A stretch of DNA of 64,000 nt from Panopea generosa (lineage: Eukaryota; Mollusca; Bivalvia; Adapedonta; Hiatellidae), in the NCBI GenBank assembly GCA_029582155.1, contig CM055902.1, positions 17,694,011 to 17,758,010 on the forward strand, written 5' to 3'. Numbering within the stretch: position 1 is the stretch's first letter; each line of letters begins with the position of its first letter. Below the pieces are notes generated by a model, which was not told where the DNA came from, did not search any database, and saw only the letters and a list, made by a program, of their open reading frames with translations. Below are positions 11,991 through 22,700 of this stretch, in pieces. A program made the position numbers and the translations under genes.

Positions 11991-13305
11991 ATATATAAAA
12001 AAAAAGTTATATTGAAGGACTTTATTAATCTTGGCAGTATATAAATGAGGCAAATTAAGAGAATATAAATGGTTTAAACAAGATAATTCTAGTAACAGGT
12101 TATTTGTTAATCTCAAACCCACTTTGAACAGATTAAGGTGAAGTACAAACAAAATCTGACTATAGAACAAGACCATTCATTCTTTCATCTAAAACTGGAA
12201 TTTGATAAATTGATATTTTGAAATTAATATAACATAATTATATAATACATCTTTTCATTCATTCTCCACTAACGTGAGCCATCAGAGGTGAGGTAAAAGT
12301 GAAAATAGGACCAGCTAAGAATCATTTCATTCCTCCATATTATGATAGCCACACATCTGAAGAACTCAAATCTATAATGGTTGATCTTAAATAAGTCGTG
12401 TTTCACAGATATGACGCATGCAATAAATCAACCCAGTTTTATCACGTACAGATGTTACCTGTAATCAGAACAAGATTAAAGTCATTAGATTGATACTGCA
12501 AGAATGGCCTTTCCAGTGCTATGGTGTTTTGATATGACAAACACCAGAGGTAACATAGCAACAGGTTTTGGTTGAAATTACGATTTCTGGTTTTTTATTG
12601 CGCTATTTGAACAAAACATTCAATTTGCAGTTTAAATTTTGAAGTTCAAGTCCATTTGTGATTTCCCTTTTGTAGTGTAATGATTTATCTAGTGTTAATA
12701 AATTGTGTTTAAATTTGAAACCCCAAGCATGATAAAAATTATATAGGATAGAAATGATAACGGATGGATTTTCTCCATAATTGCTTAACCAAAGCAACTA
12801 ATTGAATGTGCTGCAAGAAGTAATGTATCTGTTCATAACTAAAGGCATTGGATAAATATGACAAAAACTGTTTTTACATGTGAATACAATGTTTTAATAA
12901 TTCGAAAATGGCAAGTCTTCATTAACAACCTAAAAATATACTTCCATTAGTGTAATTGTACCACATATTTCTACTGCACAAAGTTGATAATATAAACTAT
13001 TGATTTTTGGGGGAAATTTGGAATTGTGTGGAATATAGAAATACATAGCATAACAAAATCTTGCTGCAACGTATATTATGCCTCATAAATCCTGTAGAAA
13101 TATAATGCAACTGTAAAGACTAAAACAATTTGAGGTTTTACCTTGAAAGACAGCTTGCTAAAAACAAGGTCACGTATCTTTTTCAATCGAAATGTCTTAG
13201 ATAGAACTGTGGAATCCAGTTTCTGCAGAACACTATTACCCAGTAAAATCTAGCATACCTACCAACTGACAAATTATAGTTGTACATGAAACCCAATACA
13301 TGTAC
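11991..13305. other. AT-rich intergenic DNA, no gene seen
   Basis: Nothing beyond a possible short repeat fragment at 12255-12340 (AACGTGAGCCATCAGAGGTGAGG..AATAGGACCAGCTAAGAA) related to R5. Confidence 0.45.
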
Positions 13306-13706
13306 TTATTTGAGCCACCGAAACTGAATTTGGTCATTAGCATAGCGCTTTGACAAGAAACGTATTCTCATATGTTTTACCATTAAACCTGTATTCGTCA
13401 TAATGCACTGTGACAAAAGAGTTGACTGGTGGTATAATGGGTTCGGATTTTGACTGAGTTGTTGTTTCAAACTGTTCTGTGACTGTGGACTGATCCGACA
13501 ATGAGCCTTCAATATTGACCAGATCATCAGTGGCGCTTGCTTGTGCACGAGTAGCTTTGTGTCCCAACTGTCACACAGGGCATCTGATTTCCTATATCTA
13601 TTCGTTACAGCTTGTTTTCTTTCCCTGTAAACGAACTTGATTGCTTTCTTCTTTTGCCGTTTCTGTATGATTTCTGTATTTCAGCTCTAGACTTAGCCAT
13701 GTCCCT
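13306..13706 (-). pseudogene. Decayed ORF with basic KSRAEIQKSYR start
   Basis: On the minus strand an ATG at 13701-13699, in the context GGAGGGACATGG, opens MAKSRAEIQKSYR followed by a lysine/arginine-rich run, then breaks. Reading resumes in another frame as acidic, S/T/Q-rich sequence with IEGSLSDQSTVTEQFETTTQ, then VTVHYDEYRFNGKTYENTFL before a stop near 13337. A third frame also stays open from 13548 to 13306. The short basic start followed by a Tyr-rich beta-like segment recalls uncharacterised transposon-linked proteins of invertebrates, but I cannot name a family. It needs at least one frameshift to be read through, so it is either broken or unannotated splicing is involved. Confidence 0.3.
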
Positions 13707-13770
13707 CCAAAAATGTGTATACTTTGATATATACAAGTAGTTTTATTTTGTTTAATGTTGAAAACATGTG

Positions 13771-13878
13771 TTTACATGTTGTTGTTATTGCTGCTGCTGT
13801 TGATGTTGTTGTCGCTGTTGCTGCTGTTGTGTTGATGCTACTGTTGTTGTTGATGATGTTGTTTTGTTGATGTTGTTT
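13771..13878. repeat. Imperfect GTT/GCT trinucleotide repeat
   Basis: A run of GTTGTT, GCTGCT and GATGTT triplets. It reads as N/T/A-rich low complexity on the minus strand. It separates the decayed ORF from the inverted motif array. Confidence 0.85.
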
Positions 13879-13924
13879 AGAATTCAATCAATACTTACAT
13901 GTTGCATAATATTCGATCATTTAC

Positions 13925-14859
13925 ACAGATACGTTACCATTTTCAACAGATACGTTACCTTACTTTGCATCTTCAATATGTCTTTCAAACTAAATACACA
14001 GCTTGGCAATTATGATAATGTGTTTACTTGATAAAAGGTTAATATAAAACATGCCGATTATCATTCAATAGCCTAAATAAATGACAATATCCTACTTTGT
14101 TCTTATAGATATTTTGGCACAGATACGTTACAATTTAAAACAGATACGTTACCTTTGCTGATGCCAGTTACAGAGAAATACACGAATACTTCACAACAGT
14201 AACATGAACAGAGAAGTGTATAAAGATTGCACAGGGCATTTAAATGAGAATGATCAATATATGGAGTATACAAAGCTGGATTTTAAGAGAAAAACTACAC
14301 GATATATTCAACCTCTTGACAGAAAGTTGTATCCCTACAATTTTGTGCTTCAGACGTTTCTCATTTACAGCCACGAAAAGAAATAAAATGTCCCAAGCAC
14401 ATGGTTTCTCAAATATAGCAATTTCATGAGAGAATTTGTACCGTAATGTGGTGTATAAATTCAAATTTATAGCTTGGTAACGTATCTGTGAGTAACGTAT
14501 CTGTTGCACAACAGTTATTATCATTGCAAATTTACATGGGTTTATTAATGATCACTTCAAATGTGATTTTCAAATGACTAGAAACAGCCTACTGGAAGGT
14601 TAAATAGTTAAAACTGGTAAAATATTTAAAACTTTGAGTACAGTGCAAATATGGTAACGTATCTGTTCCTATTTGAACATTACTCTTCCAGCTTCAGTTG
14701 TGTGACTGCATTATTATGATAATTGGTCATTAAATGTATTATTATTATTATTATTATTATGTTCGTACCTACTACGTAGTATGCCAAAGTAATGAGCGTT
14801 TATTTAATATGAACATAACTATGGTCTCGGGTCTATCGAAATATTGGTAACGTATCTGT
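13925..14859. repeat. Inverted array of eight ACAGATACGTTACC motifs
   Basis: ACAGATACGTTAC(C) occurs at 13925, 13946, 14119 and 14140. Its reverse complement (G)GTAACGTATCTGT occurs at 14476, 14491, 14653 and 14846. All four left copies point one way and all four right copies the other. The two left pairs are each spaced exactly 21 bp. The sequence between is AT-rich and unique. The motif is seen nowhere else in the window. This looks like paired binding sites or the subterminal repeats of a DNA transposon; neither is proven. Confidence 0.85.
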
Positions 14860-14870
14860 TCAGTAACTCA

Positions 14871-15278
14871 GGGACATCTGCATTTCCCAGTGTTTTGAAA
14901 AGAAAATTGAAGAAATGTATTTCAAAAGCCTTTATTTGAATGACTGAACACTCCGTTAATAAAAATAAATAATAAATGCGATCAAATAGAAGTTGTGCCT
15001 GTAACTATGGGACATGGTAAATGTACACTTCACCCAGGGACACAGCAAACTGGTAATATATTCAACAGTACAAAGTGAATTTTGAGAAACAGATACACAT
15101 TACACTGGCTGGATTATTTCAATTTATGCAGACCCATCATAATGCATGAAATAACACTGAAAAGACCACGCAATGTTAAAAACTTCCTCTTGAAACTCCA
15201 GGGACATTTAAAATGGCAATTGGCTTCTATTAGTGGAGAATGAATGTTTTATCAATAAAGCGAAAATAAGAGGGACAT
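14871..15278 (+). repeat. Cluster of five GGGACAT/C motifs
   Basis: GGGACA(T/C) occurs at 14871, 15009, 15037, 15201 and 15272, all on the + strand. It begins 11 bp after the last GGTAACGTATCTGT motif. A minus-strand copy (ATGTCCC, 13699-13705) sits at the start of the decayed ORF on the other side, so the two motif sets together are roughly symmetric. A seven-base motif will also turn up by chance, so this is weaker than the 14-mer array. Confidence 0.45.
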
Positions 15279-16147
15279 CACGCTCTATGAAGAAATTGAG
15301 AAGTATAAACTACATGGTATTTTTGCTATTCGAGCTAAGAGAAAATAACTTGACTATAAGTTTTAGAAGCTTTGTGAGCATCACAATTTGTGTTGGGTTG
15401 TTGATTTCACATATTAAAATACATATTAAGTAATTAAAAGTTAGCCATGCCCACAAGAAAGCTTCTTCTTTGGGACCCTAATGAAGAATTGATTAAAGTC
15501 GATATTTTAATTTTTTTATGGAACTTCCCAACAAAATAAAACGTACTGTCGGTCTTTTTTTTATTATTATATTCCTTGTATTACAAATCCATTAAATATG
15601 TTAAAATATATATTCACTAAAATACTGTTTCAATAGATCAATTAAACAAAAGGTGAAAAAATCATTTTGACAATTCACAAAAGCGATAATCACAAATCCC
15701 TGTTTTTCATGATGAAATTCTGTTTTCAAAAAATATCAATAATAATGGTATAATCGGCTATTTACATTTACATATACGAACATTTTAGTTAATGCTACAG
15801 TACTGTCAGTCTTAAAACTAATTGGGTGAAAATCTTTAAATGCTTGGCATTTATATTTCATTAGTTCTTTGAAACTTACCACTGTTACTGGCCATACGAG
15901 CATCTTGATCATTTTTGCAAGGCGAGCGTAGCGATACCTTCTGTAGTGATCGTGTCGCTCATTAAAAATTTTGTTCTATAACCTTTGTTGTTTTGTTGAC
16001 GGCGATATAATTTCCTCCGATCAATAAAATAGTTTCAAATTCCAGTTGCCATAGCAGAGGAAAATTGTATTTGCGATTTTTGTTCTATCAAACAGAGAAC
16101 TTAACACTTCAAATATGCAGTAGTCAAAGCATACAATATCCACTAAA
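15279..16147. other. AT-rich DNA, no gene seen
   Basis: No exon or repeat family recognised. The small frame 15233-15433 has no features I can support. Confidence 0.4.
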
Positions 16148-16282
16148 ATGGCACGAAATGCAGACGACTACTGCGCACTAGTATTATTTAGCACCGGTGA
16201 AAATAGTACCCCCTTCAGCGTCCCACGCGACGATAAATATATTTTGGCCGCCATTTTTTGGGTAAAATGTATGGAAAATTGA
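16148..16282 (+). CDS. Possible first coding exon of an unknown gene
   Basis: An ATG in good context (AAAATGG) opens MARNADDYCALVLFST, followed by a charged stretch and IFWVKCMEN, then TGA. A donor-like GGGTAAAA gives an alternative exon end at 16261. The segment is richer in G+C than its flanks. The start resembles the N-terminal beta-strand of some uncharacterised invertebrate proteins (YALVxF type), which is only an impression. The opposite strand carries AAAATGGCGGCC at 16254 with a 28-residue frame ending at 16168, so both strands have start contexts here. No downstream exon was found. Confidence 0.2.
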   Translation: MARNADDYCALVLFSTGENSTPFSVPRDDKYILAAIFWVKCMEN

Positions 16283-17149
16283 AATGCTATCTATCAACCA
16301 CACGTAGTTTGGTTTCTTATAAAAAAATTGCACCTGCCTTTCAAACATTTTGTTTTATATGATTCTAAGCTCGTAGCTGGGAGTACATTACATGGAAGAC
16401 TTGTTACAACTAACATAACAACTATGATCATGTGTTTGGTATTACAAACTTAATCAATTATAGATTTTATTAATAAAAATAGATAATCCATTCTGGAGAG
16501 GCACACACTGTTTTCAACATTTCCCCCGAAACATGGTATTATGTTTGTTGTTTACCACTTTGGTTAAATGTAATTTATTAAACAGTGGACATTTCAGCGT
16601 TACTTACTAAAATTGGGTCTCAAAACCGAAACTATTTGTTAACGATTTATAAAAGAGGATTGTTATTTATTAACAGAATTAAGAAATGAGTTTAATTAAA
16701 ATATATTTTTTTTAGAAATGAATGCAGTTTTTCATCTATAAGACGTCATAATTTTTTTTTCCATTTCCAATATTAAGGTGTTAAAGTCAAAATCTCACGC
16801 CGCCATCTGTGTCAATTCCAAAAGAAAATAAGTCTAAAATCGTACACTTAACAGTTTAATTTAATAGTGAAATTTCTAAGTTAATAATTCAGACAGGTAG
16901 AGCTTCGTAAAAAAAAACTTTCAGATAACATGGTTAAATCATCAGCCTACGGGTTCAAGTTCTAAGTGGTCTGAAATCAATGTATGGTCAGCATATATGA
17001 TAAGATTTCAGGTTAGGTGTGTCCTCATGTTATTGTGACAATATCGTCACACATCAATAAAAATGAAATACAAAAAGGATGTTGGTCAATTAGTTGTATG
17101 TAATATACCATCTTCTAAAACTAAATGGGAAGAACTTAATGTAAAAAAG

Positions 17150-17700
17150 CTAATTCATACAACAGTATTTGGAAACAAATCGGGGATACTGAAAAGAGAA
17201 AGATATGGTTGCAGATTGTTGCATTCGGGAGAGAAAATGGTTTAGTAGTGGGAGTATTTATTATGGTCGGGTGTTAAATAATGGGGAATTTGAAAGCTGA
17301 TATGGTCATTTCCCATGGAATTCTCAATGCTCGAGGTTATATTGATGTTTTAAACAATACTACGATACTATTAAATGCAAATTAACAGACCTGAAATGTT
17401 CGATCCTGACAATGCAAGGCCTCACACGAGGCGTATATACATACACTTCCTTGTTCAAAATAATGCCATTGTCTTGCCCTGGCCCACTATATCCCGGACC
17501 TGAACCAATACAACACCTATGGGATGAATTTGATCCGATGGTCGGGTCCAATCATCAAATTGATACTATAAATGACTCCGATATACATTTCTGTTGGAAT
17601 GGCAACCAATTCCAAACGCGCTCATTCAACATTTTCCAAGAGTCGACGTATTCAGGAATAAACAGTCTGGTTACTGACGCTTTTCAACAAGGGGCCCAAG
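17150..17700 (+). pseudogene. Tc1/mariner transposase relic
   Basis: Pieces of a Tc1-like DDE transposase appear in order but in different frames: SGEKM near 17232, a GGSVMVWGG-like GSIYYG near 17255, LNARGYIDVLNN near 17325, DNARPHT (catalytic second Asp region) at 17408-17428, and LPWP..PIQHLWDEFD at about 17474-17533. In the family the last block reads NPIEHLW, where Glu is the third catalytic residue; here it is Gln. Several stops and frameshifts make it inactive. No terminal inverted repeats were located. Confidence 0.7.
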
Positions 17701-17830
17701 AGAATCTGAATCGCTCTACAGGAAGCAAGCCGCTAGAATGAACTATTTTGGTAAATTATCCCGAGATCTTGTAGTTCTATAACTAGTGTGCACGTTTGGT
17801 TAAGATTCCTTTAAAAGTGGTTGATATCGC
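17701..17830. other. Tail of the Tc1 region, nothing further
   Basis: Unassigned sequence between the transposase relic and the three-copy repeat. Confidence 0.3.
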
Positions 17831-18640
17831 GTAGATACAAGAAAAGGGTTAAAAGGCAGATCTAGAGGACGGACGACGGAATACTACGACATTGATCAGC
17901 GCTGCTATACTTTGGGATTGCTATCATGTCTGGACGAAAAATTTAACATTTTACCTATATAATTCTGTGTAAAACAATGATCATTGTGGCGAACCCCAAT
18001 TTGAATCCGGGTACCTGACAACAACCCTTTTAGGGGACCTCCATACAATGCAGTAACATATCTGAGGTATATGGTTTGAACTTTTAGAGAAAATAATGTT
18101 TAAAGTTTCCTTTTCATGAACGTGTAAGCCCTTTGGCGGAGGCATTTGTGGTGAAGTCCCGTTGGTTCAAGAACTTGTCTAAGACTTAACAAGTGGATAT
18201 ATAACTGTTGTTGAGTCACTGAGCTATAGGTAACACGTGTTTACATTTTACCTATACAGTGACCCTTACTGTGGCGGCCCCAACTTTGAACCCGGGGATC
18301 TGACTTTAACAACCCTTTATGGGGACCTCGATCATACAATGTTACATATAAAATATATAACATCTATGGCTTGAATATTTAGAGAAAATCTATTTACTTA
18401 GAAGTCCTGTGGCGGGAGCATTTGTCATCGAATCACGCTGATTCACAAACACGTCTGATGTCGTGTAATCATGTAACTGCTGTGCAAGTTTGGTAAAGAT
18501 TCAATGTAAATGGGGGTGCTATCGTGCTATCGTGTCTATACGAAACGTTAACAATTTCCTATTATAATTCTATGCAAAACAGTGACCCCTGTGGTGGCCT
18601 CAAATTTTACCCCGGTGACCTTACTTCAACAACCCCTTTA
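17831..18640 (+). repeat. Three degenerate ~300-bp tandem units
   Basis: The phrase TTTACCTATA..ATTCTGTG.AAAACAGTGACC.TGTGGCGGCC, then CCCAA.TTTGAACCCGGG..CCTGAC.TCAACAACCCTTTA.GGGGACCT, recurs near 17950, 18247 and 18560. Between units lie related phrases (GTGCAAGTTTGGTAAAGATTC; GGCGGAGGCATTTGT). No protein frame survives across units. It is probably an old dispersed element. Confidence 0.65.
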
Positions 18641-19605
18641 GGGACAATTAACCATGACATAAGCCCTGCTAACCTTAAGCCAGTAGAACTAACAATCGGT
18701 TATTGCACTCAGTCAGCACTTATAAAATAATTTCAATGAAACGAAATACTTTAACTGATCCGATGTAACATAAAATGTTGTCAACCAAATAGTCAGATAT
18801 TCTTGCCACTCAGAGTCTAATTTACAGTTATAATATAGAAGAATTTAACATTGTTTACATATATGTATGGTGTCAATGCTTGTTCAGGCTTCAATGTTAA
18901 TTTATGCATGAAACGTGTTTTCGCAAGGTTGTGCTAACCTCTATATCGGTTACGCCTGATTGTAACCAATGGAAACAATACATGTTGTGATTAGATTGGT
19001 TAGTATCATGCAAAATATTTATATTTATTTTTATTAGAAAATCAACACGACTATGGTAATAACTGTTAATAAATATTTTAAGTAAAATATTTAACTGAGT
19101 TTTACTTAAATATCTGTCTACATCTCACTCCCGACAATCAATAGTCTTTAAATGTTCATTTAAAAACAACTACATTGCTTATATTAAAAAAAAGGATCCG
19201 GTTTAAAATGTGACTGCGGCCAGACCAGTAGTAAACTGAGTGAGGTTAGTACTGGCCATAACCCGGGAGGCTACTTGTTCTCGGAAAAAAAAAACATTAC
19301 TTAATTATTAGAATATGATTTAAATGCTATATCATCAATACAATTGCATTGTTTTAATTGGATTGTTTGTTGTGTATTTTTCGCATTTGAATAATATCCG
19401 AGCATTGTTTACATATTTGATATTAAAATACCAAATAAAAATACGTGTACGCTATGGTTCGAACGGTTAGGTACGAACTCTATTGTGGTGAAGCAAATAC
19501 GACCTTCACCTTTCTTTTTCGCCCCAATCGGCCTTGGTTTGTTAATAATAAATCAAACAGGAAGGTCTCGGACTCACGAGTCAAGTACATCACGTAACAT
19601 TAAAA
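18641..19605. promoter_or_regulatory. Region upstream of ferritin start, no IRE found
   Basis: This holds the immediate 5' flank of the ferritin ATG. A CCAAT box occurs in CGCCCCAATCGG (about 19522-19533), and an acceptor-like AATCAAACAG ends near 19560, leaving a possible 5'UTR exon of about 45 nt (GAAGGTCTCGGACTCACGAG..). No iron-responsive element (CAGUGN loop with paired stem and bulged C) was found here or in CAGTG hits back to about 11 kb. The promoter and any IRE exon may lie farther upstream. Confidence 0.3.
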
Positions 19606-19710
19606 ATGGCTGTATCACAAACTCGACAAAACTTTCACGCTGATAGTGAAGCAGGAATTAACAGGCAAATCAACCTAGAACTGCACTCTAGCTATGTTTA
19701 CATGTCTATG
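19606..19710 (+). CDS. Ferritin exon 1 (residues 1-35)
   Basis: ATG in the context TAAAAATGG. It reads [17 protein letters not shown] and on to VYMSM, covering helix A with ligands E25 and Y32. Donor ATG|GTGAGT at 19711. Confidence 0.95.
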
Positions 19711-22700
19711 GTGAGTAGTATCAAAATATGTTTTTTGTGCTCTGCGTAGTTCGCCCTAAATCTTAGTACTTAATTTATTTCAAAAATCAGTTTGAACGTT
19801 TCAATTTTTTGAAAATCTGTAAGTTTTTTTTCAACATGGGATTTACTTATTAATGTAGCTTAATTTTACCATTGTCTCTGATGTATGTGGATAATATATA
19901 TATTCACTCCATCTAAATGTTGCCCACATAACTAAAAGAAAAACTGAAATAGACACTACATAATACTCTGCGACATTACATTGGAAACAGTCTTATCAGC
20001 AAAGTACTTAGGAATCAGATTCTCAAAAGACTTAAAATGGAACAGACACTTAAACAACGACAACATCATCAAAAAAACAAATCAAACACTAGGATTCCTT
20101 AGACGAAACATAAAAGTTCACTCAGATAAACTCAAACACAGCGTACATGACATGTGAGGCACCAGCTCGAGTAATGCTTCTCAGTTTGGTCTCCACACAT
20201 CATTGCTGGGATTGGACAAATTGAGACTATACAGAGACAGGCTGCCCGCTGGGCAATGTGCGGCTATGGACGTACTTCCGGTGTTACCAAGATGTTGACC
20301 ACCTTTAACTGGAGATGACTTGACCTCCATCATATTGACCAACGACTGGTTATGCTCTATAACATCACCCATAACCTAGTCGCTATTCCACCTATCTATC
20401 CTATTTTCTGTCCTACAGACAAATCCAAACAAACTCTAACTTTTACAAGTTTTCTTTCTTCCCTCACACTGTTGTTGTTCAGTGGAACACACTCCCTGGA
20501 AATATTGTCTCTTGAGCCGAATCATTTCAGACAGGCAGTATGTCAGGTTGAACATGTGACCCCACTAGAAACTGTAAATACAACCTGTATTATATCTCTT
20601 TATGCTATTATTCATTTCTCTCTTTGTCTTTGATGTGCGTCAAAATTTATGCCCTCGCAAGGGGTTTGGCTATATGGAAGATAGATATAAGTTTGTTAAA
20701 GAATAATTATGTTTGTCAATATTTTTGTTTTGCTTTTGTATTTTTTTTTTTACAGAAACATGATTAAATTTGGCCATTTTATGTTTACTGGTTTTCAAAT
20801 TCTGGCGGAATATTCTACAGACATTTTAATGTACCCTTTTTACATATGCTTAACTTATATATATATTATATAATTGTTTGTTTATTTTGTTCGAGACAAA
20901 TATATATACTGATAAAAACACATAGTGTATTAACTGGTGTCTTGGTTCATTGTTAAAATCAGACATATTTAGTTAAGTTTATATTAATTTCAAGATATAT
21001 ATAAAGTAACTAAGCACAATTGCAAAGAAAGCTTAAATCTTATATGAACCGCTCTTGAGTCCGCTTCCTGAGTACTGAGTGTTGTTATTTAAGAGGCATT
21101 ATGTTAAGCTTGGGTTCAAACCTGCAACTTCTGGCGTGAGTGGCTAACACTCTATCCACTACACTCCCGTCCTGCTTAAGACAAATTTTAAGATTTATAT
21201 AAAAAGAAGTATTTTATCCTAGTGTTTTTATTGTCTCTCTAAAGGTTTGTGGCAAGTAAGAAAAAGCTCTAAACTATAGAATTTTAAATATGGCATAAGC
21301 CTAAGTATTATTATTATTTAATATATAAATTTATGAGATGGGTCCACCTGTATGTATATATGAATACATCATTGATATTTTATTCAGGCCATGTACTATG
21401 ATAGAGATGACGTAGCTTTGCCAGGTTGCCATAAGTTCTTCAAACAATTATCGGATGAAGAGAAATGTGATGCTGAAAAACTCATGAAATACCAAAACAA
21501 GAGGGGTGGACGTATTGTTCTACAGCCTATACAGGTGCAGTATCAAACAACAGATTACAAGTATGGTTATCTTTCTTAGGTTCGAGGTGCGGATGGAAAA
21601 TCCTGAGGGATGAAATTTTCAATCTTCACCAAAACCCTATGAAAAACACTTATTCTTGTATACAACCCCAACTGTGTGATTTTTTAATATTTTCATTCCG
21701 GTTTATTTTTATACTAAAAGGATACCTTGTATTTATAAATGAATACATCATACTGTGAGGAATTTAAGAATGACTTTACGTCGTACCGCAAGGAATTTGT
21801 CATAGCGCAAGGATTTTATGAATGGCGTTTCGTCATAGTGTGAAAAAGGGTAGGATAAGTGCATGCATGGGGTGTAGGATGAGACATCCATACCCAGTAA
21901 AAAAAAACCACGGAAATCCTTGTCAGGTACTTAAGAAAAAACATTAACATTGGGTAATATCACCCTCGATTCTTAACCTGCTGCCCACGTCAGTGCTACC
22001 ATTTACAGTGAGTAATTGTCGTGTAATCAGAGTCTATCAGTTCATTATTTATCTTTTAATCAGTAAATATTGGTAAAACATCTTCAACATTATAATGCAA
22101 TAATAAAAAACGAGGATGTGAATCAAGGTCGGCAGGGTTCAACCTGAAGTTCATGCTGCCTCAGAATGGTATATGACATTGCATCACTTTGTCACTTGTC
22201 TCTCACTGCTGCTTCAAGTGGGAGAGTTATCAGCTACTTGAAGAAATGGATATGCTCAAATACTCGTTAACCGTCCAGGATCCCACATTAGCCCTCAATG
22301 TCTGTTAGCCCTCAATGGCATTTAAGGAGGAGACTAAATATTCAGTCAATTAAGCAAGATTGAATTTTGGTGACATTTGTTGTTGAAAAATTTGGAAACA
22401 GGGTCACACCTCTCCACTCTCTGTATGTATGTACAGAAATCACAATTTCTATCAAATTACATGTTGTGATATATATTGGAGGACATAACTGTCATTAAAT
22501 TGTATTGTATTCAATCAATTAAATGCAGATAAGCACTATTTGAGGGCATTTAAGCATTTAAATGCCTGAATTAACTTCATTTTCTTTAAATTTAAAGTAA
22601 GGGTAAAATAAGTATTGGATACTGACAATTTCAGTGTTGATTGGTCTATTTTAAGTAGTAATTTTTATGCTCCCCCAACAGGGGCAAGCATATAGTCGCT

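Noticed and set aside
11769..12176. 135-codon minus-strand gene
   Set aside because: Most of it is the R5 interspersed repeat also present at 7945-8280.
13925..14859. CRISPR-like array
   Set aside because: Animal DNA, repeats of 14 bp in both orientations with irregular spacing and no cas genes.
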